From a bacterium (lineage in GTDB: Bacteria > Krumholzibacteriota > Krumholzibacteriia > Krumholzibacteriales > WJIX01): 7,362 bases of DNA. Positions 7,046 through 7,362 of this stretch are shown in pieces. The number at the start of each line of letters is the position of its first letter. The stretch's first letter is position 1. The translations under genes were made by a program, and so were the position numbers. The notes below the pieces were generated by a model. It was not told the origin of the DNA and made no database searches. It was given only the letters and a program-made list of their open reading frames with translations. The stretch lies in NCBI GenBank assembly GCA_021160845.1, contig JAGHBT010000019.1:1-7362 (forward strand). The letters run 5' to 3'.

Positions 7046-7072
7046 ATTATACTCTACCACAGGGTTTTTCAA
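7046..7072 (-). promoter_or_regulatory. Candidate sigma-70-type promoter for trmO and downstream genes
   Basis: On the minus strand TTGAAA (7067-7072) and a perfect TATAAT (7046-7051) are separated by 15 nt. Shifting to the less ideal ACTTGA (7069-7074) gives 17 nt. Transcription would start near 7039 and leave a leader of about 170 nt before the trmO GTG. The 15-nt spacer is short, and no start site is known. Confidence 0.45.
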
Positions 7073-7100
7073 GTTGGATCGAAAAATAGAGGAATATTTA

Positions 7101-7157
7101 AAGGGAAAACACCTTTCTTAAGACGTACTTTCTTTAAATCCATCTGAGTTTTCCCTT
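7101..7157. repeat. Perfect 10-bp inverted repeat, 37-nt spacer
   Basis: AAGGGAAAAC (7101-7110) is the exact reverse complement of GTTTTCCCTT (7148-7157). The arms sit between the two candidate divergent promoters, and the right arm overlaps the expected -35 position of the fmdB-like gene. The spacer also carries CTTTCTT twice (7113-7119 and 7128-7134). It could be a paired operator or, less likely, an RNA stem. Too little is visible to name a regulator. Confidence 0.5.
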
Positions 7158-7169
7158 GATTTCACATTT

Positions 7170-7178
7170 TGCTATGAT
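7170..7178 (+). promoter_or_regulatory. Candidate extended -10 promoter for the fmdB-like gene
   Basis: TGCTATGAT is an extended -10 match (TG-n-TATGAT, one mismatch to TATAAT), with the start expected near 7185 and a leader of about 50 nt. No good -35 lies at 17 nt (7150-7155 reads TTTCCC), which is tolerable for extended -10 promoters. The -35 position lies inside the right arm of the inverted repeat. Confidence 0.4.
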
Positions 7179-7237
7179 ATTTTTCAATTCAAAACTAAAT
7201 CAAGGCAACTCACAAAACTTAGAAGGGAATATATAGA

Positions 7238-7362
7238 ATGCCGACATATCATTACGCCTGTGATAAATGCGGAAATGAATTTGAGGTTTCGCAAAATATT
7301 ACCGATCCTCCTAAAAAACGCTGTCCAAAATGCGGCGGCAAAATCTATAGAGTGATCTATCC
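7238..7362 (+). CDS. FmdB-family zinc-ribbon protein, 3'-truncated by window edge
   Basis: Forty-one codons plus two bases are visible, starting at ATG with an AAGGG ribosome binding site (7223-7227) 10 nt upstream. The N-terminus MPTYHYACDKCG followed by EFEV and, 17 residues after Cys11, CPKCGG is the classic FmdB/putative regulatory zinc-ribbon pattern, with Cys8, Cys11, Cys29 and Cys32 as zinc ligands. Family members are small (about 60-110 residues). The name comes from a Methylophilus formamidase regulator, but the general role of the family is unknown. It is divergently oriented from trmO and preceded by a candidate extended -10 promoter at 7170-7178. The C-terminal part, which varies between members, is not visible. 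Confidence 0.9.
   Translation, partial: MPTYHYACDKCGNEFEVSQNITDPPKKRCPKCGGKIYRVIY

Larger units (their letters stand above)
6871..7237. other. Divergent intergenic region between trmO and fmdB-like gene
   Basis: This 367-bp AT-rich stretch has no convincing coding frame and no tRNA or recognised riboswitch. It holds the ribosome binding sites of the two flanking genes, a candidate promoter on each strand (minus 7046-7072; plus 7170-7178) and a perfect 10-bp inverted repeat (7101-7110 with 7148-7157). A weaker second minus-strand promoter candidate is TTGTTT (6946-6951), 17 nt, AATAAT (6923-6928). Use of that site would shorten the trmO leader to about 45-50 nt. Everything else in the interval appears featureless. 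Confidence 0.7.

Noticed and set aside
1..7362. Mobile element, prophage, toxin-antitoxin, CRISPR or defence island
   Set aside because: No transposase, integrase, direct-repeat array, nuclease or helicase motifs, or terminal repeats were seen, and all genes belong to housekeeping or membrane families.

Overview
This window looks like ordinary chromosomal housekeeping DNA from an AT-rich bacterium (about 40% G+C by eye). It has no phage, transposon, tRNA, rRNA, CRISPR or defence-island signature. Shine-Dalgarno sequences are strong (GGAGG-like), and GTG start codons are used with good ribosome binding sites. The gene types fit an uncultivated, probably anaerobic Gram-negative-type lineage such as the FCB group or a former deltaproteobacterial clade: a ThrA-like monofunctional aspartate kinase, a rhomboid with a helical C-terminal module, a geranylgeranyl-reductase-family flavoprotein, an archaeal/anaerobe-style TrmO and an FmdB zinc ribbon. 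That placement is inference; no gene here fixes the taxonomy.

Layout. Positions 1-1157 (+) hold the 3' part of an aspartate kinase gene whose N-terminus lies off the left edge. After a 16-bp convergent gap, seven genes lie on the minus strand between 6870 and 1174. In transcription order they are: TrmO-type tRNA methyltransferase (6870-6385), geranylgeranyl-reductase-family FAD oxidoreductase (6311-5244), unknown multi-pass membrane protein (5263-4532, overlapping its upstream neighbour by 20 bp), a second membrane protein resembling the DUF975/YciC group (4462-3710), YigZ/IMPACT-family protein (3667-3065), rhomboid intramembrane protease (2992-2141) and a patatin-like RssA-type phospholipase (2100-1174). 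The gaps are 73, -20, 69, 42, 72 and 40 bp, which is compatible with one transcription unit, although internal promoters cannot be excluded. A 367-bp non-coding region (6871-7237) separates this block from a divergent FmdB-family zinc-ribbon gene that runs off the right edge (7238-7362).

How the genes may work together. Five of the seven minus-strand products are membrane proteins or are tied to membranes or lipids: an isoprenoid-reductase-like flavoprotein, two unknown membrane proteins, a rhomboid protease and a patatin lipase. A shared membrane-lipid or envelope-maintenance theme is possible, but it rests only on gene order. The intergenic region has a plausible promoter in each direction and a perfect 10-bp inverted repeat whose right arm covers the expected -35 position of the fmdB promoter. 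I did not find a convincing new multi-gene system. The items most worth a second look are the two unannotated membrane proteins next to the flavoprotein, the inverted repeat, the G8 tract inside the YigZ gene and the variant catalytic motifs of the patatin.
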